Shown here piece by piece: positions 61,501 through 64,000 of a stretch of DNA of 64,000 bases (position 1 is the first letter of the stretch; each line of letters opens with the position of its first letter). The stretch spans positions 1-64,000 of the forward strand of contig CAZWAD010000009.1 of assembly GCA_964631835.1 (NCBI GenBank), given 5' to 3'. The DNA is from Bog-950 sp964631835 (GTDB lineage Bacteria; Bacteroidota; Bacteroidia; Chitinophagales; LD1). The translations under genes were made by a program, and so were the position numbers. The notes beneath the pieces were generated by a model that searched no databases, was not told the DNA's origin, and saw only the letters and a program-made list of their open reading frames with translations.

Positions 61501-63785
61501 TTGGCAAAACAAATGATGGTATCGTTTCCGGCATCTGCAAATAAAGTGTCGTAAGCACAGCCATTAGCATTTCCGGGCTGGCATAAAGGAACAGATGATA
61601 AAAGTGGTTGGCTTAATATATTGCCCTGCGGGTAGTTATGCAGGCAGGTGATGCCCGTGTTAGTAAAGAACAGACGAACAATCTTCTTCAGTTCAGGCAA
61701 GCAATTCACGTTGGTAAAACTGCAATCGAAAAAATAAAGCGAATCGGGCAGTTCGGGAACAGAACTGATTTGATTCACCCGGCAATTCAAAAAAGTTAAG
61801 CTTGCAGGCAATGCGGGCAGAGTGGCAATTATATTGTAGGAGCAATTCAAAGCAGTTAAGCCAGCAGGCAAAACAGGAATAGTGCTCAGTTGATTCCAAA
61901 AGCAACTCAGCGTGGTTAAGCTCCCCGGCAGTGCAGGCAGTGAAGTAAGTTGATTACTGTCGCAGTCTAATTGGATCAGGCCTCCCGGTAAAGCTGGTAT
62001 GGAGGTCAGTTGATTTTTGATGCATTTTAGCGTATCTAAATTATCGAAATACTGAATACCGTTGATGTCCCTAATCCCTTGAGCATAGCAATCAACGGAT
62101 ACCGCATTCACCACCGCACTACACGTTGTATCCATCAACCACCCCGCAGTATTATTACCAACCATGCAACTTGAATAGCCATTTGTATTAAGCCAGGTTC
62201 CAAAGTTGGTATCGGGTATGTTTACATAATTAGGCAAAGCACAGGGTGTTCCGGGCTGGCAGAGAGGCATACTTCCTAATGGCGGATTGCTACCCACATT
62301 ACTTTGCGGATAATTAGGCAAGCAGGTAATACCAGTGGAATGAAAGGATAAAAGATATATTTTCTTTAGTTCGGGCAAACAATATAGGTTGGGATTACCA
62401 TAGCAGTAGAACCGATAAAGTGAATCGGGTAGTTCGGGGACAGAACCGAGTTGATTGTTAAAGCATTCTAACCAGGTTAAACTGCCCGGCAAAGCAGGAA
62501 GGGAACTGAGTTGATTATTCCAACAAAGCAATGTAGTTAAATTGCCCGGTAAAGCAGGCAGGGTGGTGAGTTGGTTGTGGTAGCAATCCAAATAAATTAA
62601 GCTATCGGGTAAAGCAGGCAACGTGGCAAGTTGATTCTGGTTGCAATCCAAATAAACTATTCCCCCCGGCAAAGATGGCAGCGTAAGAAGTTCATTGCCG
62701 TAGCATATAAGCGTATCTAAGTTATCGAAATACTGTATGCCTGTGAGGTCGCGAATATTTGTATTCGAGGGTACTATAACACCAGGACATACCACAGCTA
62801 CAGCATTCACCACTGCGGGGCAAGTAGTATCCATCAACCACCCCGCGGTATTATTTCCAACCATGCACGATGAGTAGCCGTTAGTGTTTAGCCATGTGCC
62901 AAAGTTGGTATCGGGTATGTTTACATAGTTAGGCAAAGCGCAGGGTGTTCCGGGCTGGCAGAGAGGTAATGAAGCAAGACTTGGGGTACTGTTGGTTACA
63001 TTGCCGATATTGGGCTTGCAGGTGATAAGTGTATTTGAAAAATCAAGATTCACAATACGTTTTAACTCCGGCATACAGGTAATTGGATTATTGGATATCT
63101 GGCAGTGAAACAAAGAATCAGGTAATAACGGAATGTTGGTGAGTTGATTGTCGTTACACACTAACCAGCTAATGGCATTTGGTAAAGAAGGAATGCTGCT
63201 GAGTTGATTGTTAGCACATCGTAAATCATTTAATCCAATGGGTAAAGAAGGTAAAGCAGTGAGATTATTATAAGAGCAATTTAAGTCAGTTAAACCACCT
63301 GGCAAAGCAGGCAAATTTGTTAGCGTATTATTCGAGCAATATAATTCAACAAGCCCACTCGGCAACACTGGTAAACTGCTTAAACCATTCATACCACACT
63401 CCAAAAAAACCAAACCTACCGGTAATGCAGGCAAACTACTAAGCGGGTTGTTTCCACAATACAAGTGAGTTAAACTACCCGGCAAAGGAGGGAAATTGGT
63501 CAATTGATTAACCTGGCAACTTAAAACCCTGAGGTTGTCGAAATATTGAATGCCTGTCAGATTCCTGATATTCTTGTTATTACAAGAAACCGAAGTCGTA
63601 CTCATTACCCAAGAGCAGGTAGTATCTAACTGCCAACCTACGGTACTGTTTCCTTGCAAACATGCACTTAGGGGCGGGGAATTAAGCCAGTTTCCGAAGT
63701 TCGTATCGGGTATGCTTACCCACTGTGCCTGTGAGTAAAAACCAATACCAGCAATTAGCAATAGAGACGAGATAAGCTTTTTCAT
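58566..63785 (-). CDS. Giant T9SS surface protein: Cys-rich LRR modules, SprB-like repeats, dockerin-like region
   Basis: 1739 residues from the ATG at 63785 (MKKLISSLLLIAGIGFYSQAQ-type signal peptide, cited as MKKLISSLL...SQAQ); an ATG ten codons upstream is less likely. Three modules follow, each beginning IPDTNFGTWLN or IPDTNFGNWLN and then several ~21-residue leucine-rich repeats (LPALPGSLTxLxCxxNQL). Then come SprB/PKD-like repeats (~730-1300). A dockerin-like calcium-loop pair (DADHNGIADNNDL and NGIINADDT, ~1450-1500), a cohesin-like beta domain and a T9SS sorting domain (IPNPANDAV...KRLIIAR) end the protein. It is probably exported and surface-anchored, with a binding or adhesive role. 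The modules are near-identical at DNA level. Confidence 0.88.
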   Translation of the reverse strand: MKKLISSLLLIAGIGFYSQAQWVSIPDTNFGNWLNSPPLSACLQGNSTVGWQLDTTCSWVMSTTSVSCNNKNIRNLTGIQYFDNLRVLSCQVNQLTNFPPLPGSLTHLYCGNNPLSSLPALPVGLVFLECGMNGLSSLPVLPSGLVELYCSNNTLTNLPALPGGLTDLNCSYNNLTALPSLPIGLNDLRCANNQLSSIPSLPNAISWLVCNDNQLTNIPLLPDSLFHCQISNNPITCMPELKRIVNLDFSNTLITCKPNIGNVTNSTPSLASLPLCQPGTPCALPNYVNIPDTNFGTWLNTNGYSSCMVGNNTAGWLMDTTCPAVVNAVAVVCPGVIVPSNTNIRDLTGIQYFDNLDTLICYGNELLTLPSLPGGIVYLDCNQNQLATLPALPDSLIYLDCYHNQLTTLPALPGNLTTLLCWNNQLSSLPALPGSLTWLECFNNQLGSVPELPDSLYRFYCYGNPNLYCLPELKKIYLLSFHSTGITCLPNYPQSNVGSNPPLGSMPLCQPGTPCALPNYVNIPDTNFGTWLNTNGYSSCMVGNNTAGWLMDTTCSAVVNAVSVDCYAQGIRDINGIQYFDNLDTLKCIKNQLTSIPALPGGLIQLDCDSNQLTSLPALPGSLTTLSCFWNQLSTIPVLPAGLTALNCSYNIIATLPALPASLTFLNCRVNQISSVPELPDSLYFFDCSFTNVNCLPELKKIVRLFFTNTGITCLHNYPQGNILSQPLLSSVPLCQPGNANGCAYDTLFADAGNDTIICFANSVLLGGNPTATGGTPPYTYAWSPSAALNCALCPNPLSGGIMFTTTFTVTITDSFGATATDTITITIGPGPVIDSVLTQNPTACASGDGVIALTGLSPLQLYDVSYYPQGTANLTADANGNITISGLNAGLYTNFELTLNGCLSQQPHVGPYILSAPTTLTDSLDITVPTCGLCNGTVTAIVSGGSPPYAYTYYDVPLLEKCDALFCDFICPGNQYLFSVIDASGCIDTTFFTIPQGAAALQIDSITSTNISCFGGNDGSACVYVSGGIGVITFLWNTNQTDQCPFSLAAGSYIVTVADANACSVSASVTITEPPQLTAQIVSATGGILPDTLSVVPIGGTPSYTVMWSNGHNSSGGNLISASGVYSVTVWDSNACTAADSISIGLPSITVTYPNGGETFTTNQTVNVIWTSTGNIPKVKIEFYSSILFNWVTLADSVANTGSYLFTIPVVPNMQGSIRISDPYNATINDQSDGLFNIIATSTPLLIDSVATINSCYSASTGQACVYISGGTLPYTYQWQFNVSNTSCANNLGPSNYNVTVTDAINNSVSTTVSISFKPIFNVQIVSATGDVLPDTLTAIPLGGTPPYTFLWSDASTNLGNTQSIIVSAPSIASVWCQVRDSANCTFGQDSVVVGCDNNCVWPGDADHNGIADNNDLLPIGLAYGITGPARWIPGDIQWYAHACQNWTDTLLSGTNYKHIDCYGNGIINADDTTAILLNFGLTHSKTDETGGWRMTDPTLYVDLIPDTTRAGDTLYAYITLGDANVMASNVYGLAFTLNYDANVVDSTKTKVTFGNSWFGNATDKISLGKNFHPIGQLKCAITRIDHTTRSGFGQIGEAQFVITTDNINGKDLAYYLNHVWLSDITMIDNLGNIISVNAGRDSSLVEFEPTGISNIGHRSSVIRLIPNPANDAVTISVTENLIGGELKLIDVHGRILIITTIPSGNWQLATAGFSQGIYFLHITTEAGTLTKRLIIAR

Positions 63786-63815
63786 AAAATGAATTTTTAA
63801 AGTTATTAATTCCAT

Positions 63816-64000
63816 TGTACAGTATTTGACGATGCAAATAATGGAAGAGTTGTGCGGGGAAAAAAGTACATTATTTGGGCACCTTACGGTGTAAGTAGTG
63901 AATATTTAGTAGTGAGTAGTGAGATAAATACAAGGAGAAACTATTTTATTTTCAGGATAAAATGGTATGTTTATACGGTAAATATTTTTAACTACGCAAA
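63816..64000. other. Right edge, no gene seen
   Basis: No coding frame of note. It holds the upstream region of the LRR surface gene and short direct repeats of GTAGTGA (about 63898-63930). Confidence 0.4.

Overview
The window is bacterial and almost certainly from a Bacteroidota (Bacteroidetes) genome. Three things point there: two giant surface proteins end in type IX secretion (Por/T9SS) sorting domains and carry SprB-like repeats; putative promoters resemble the Bacteroidetes -7 box TAnnTTTG; and Shine-Dalgarno sequences are weak. A run of ten N at 40431-40440 marks a scaffold gap, so this is probably a draft or metagenome assembly.

Layout. (1) 0-7.9 kb: a minus-strand pair of surface genes, a collagen-like protein with an S74-type chaperone tail followed by a 1978-residue SprB/M23-peptidase T9SS protein. 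(2) 8-18.8 kb: accessory DNA with a TPR protein, a class II Fic protein, an AAA/DUF4143 ATPase behind a double palindrome, several decayed gene fragments, a zinc-ribbon protein with a strong terminator, a Cas4-like/DUF2779 nuclease and a PD-(D/E)XK-like protein. (3) 18.8-40.5 kb: nine tightly packed minus-strand genes forming a large, apparently composite anti-phage operon. In transcription order: DUF1998 DExH helicase with a C-terminal Vsr/DUF559-like nuclease, DrmD-like SNF2 helicase, AlbA_2/HATPase regulator, Eco57I/PglX/DrmMI-like N6-adenine methylase, PLD nuclease, GIY-YIG nuclease, an unrecognised protein, a Tdp1-like double-HKN PLD protein, and a second SNF2 helicase. It resembles class 1 DISARM, but with drmA and drmB replaced by one fused protein and with a second helicase/PLD module appended. 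(4) 40.7-44.4 kb: a uracil-DNA-glycosylase-like protein and a translationally coupled glycosyltransferase / radical SAM-SPASM / methyltransferase / P-loop kinase cassette. (5) 44.5-46.15 kb: a Bacteroidetes-type tyrosine recombinase, direct repeats, an 18-bp palindrome and the 3' half of tRNA-Leu(TAA). This is the right end (att site) of an integrative element whose other end is not visible in the window.

(6) 46.2-64 kb: ordinary chromosome. It holds kdsB and nfeD, then complex I genes nuoABCDE-(small membrane protein)-nuoF, with a 21-nt-period minisatellite between nuoE and the small membrane gene. After these come an aldose-epimerase-like protein, a SPOR-like protein, lipoate ligase, a ceramidase-family membrane protein, an HMG-CoA-lyase-like protein, and a 1739-residue LRR/SprB/dockerin-like T9SS surface protein.

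The defence genes, nuclease genes and cassette genes lie to the left of the tRNA/att junction. The most likely story is therefore a mobile defence island inserted next to kdsB. All family assignments come from reading motifs by eye; no database search was possible.
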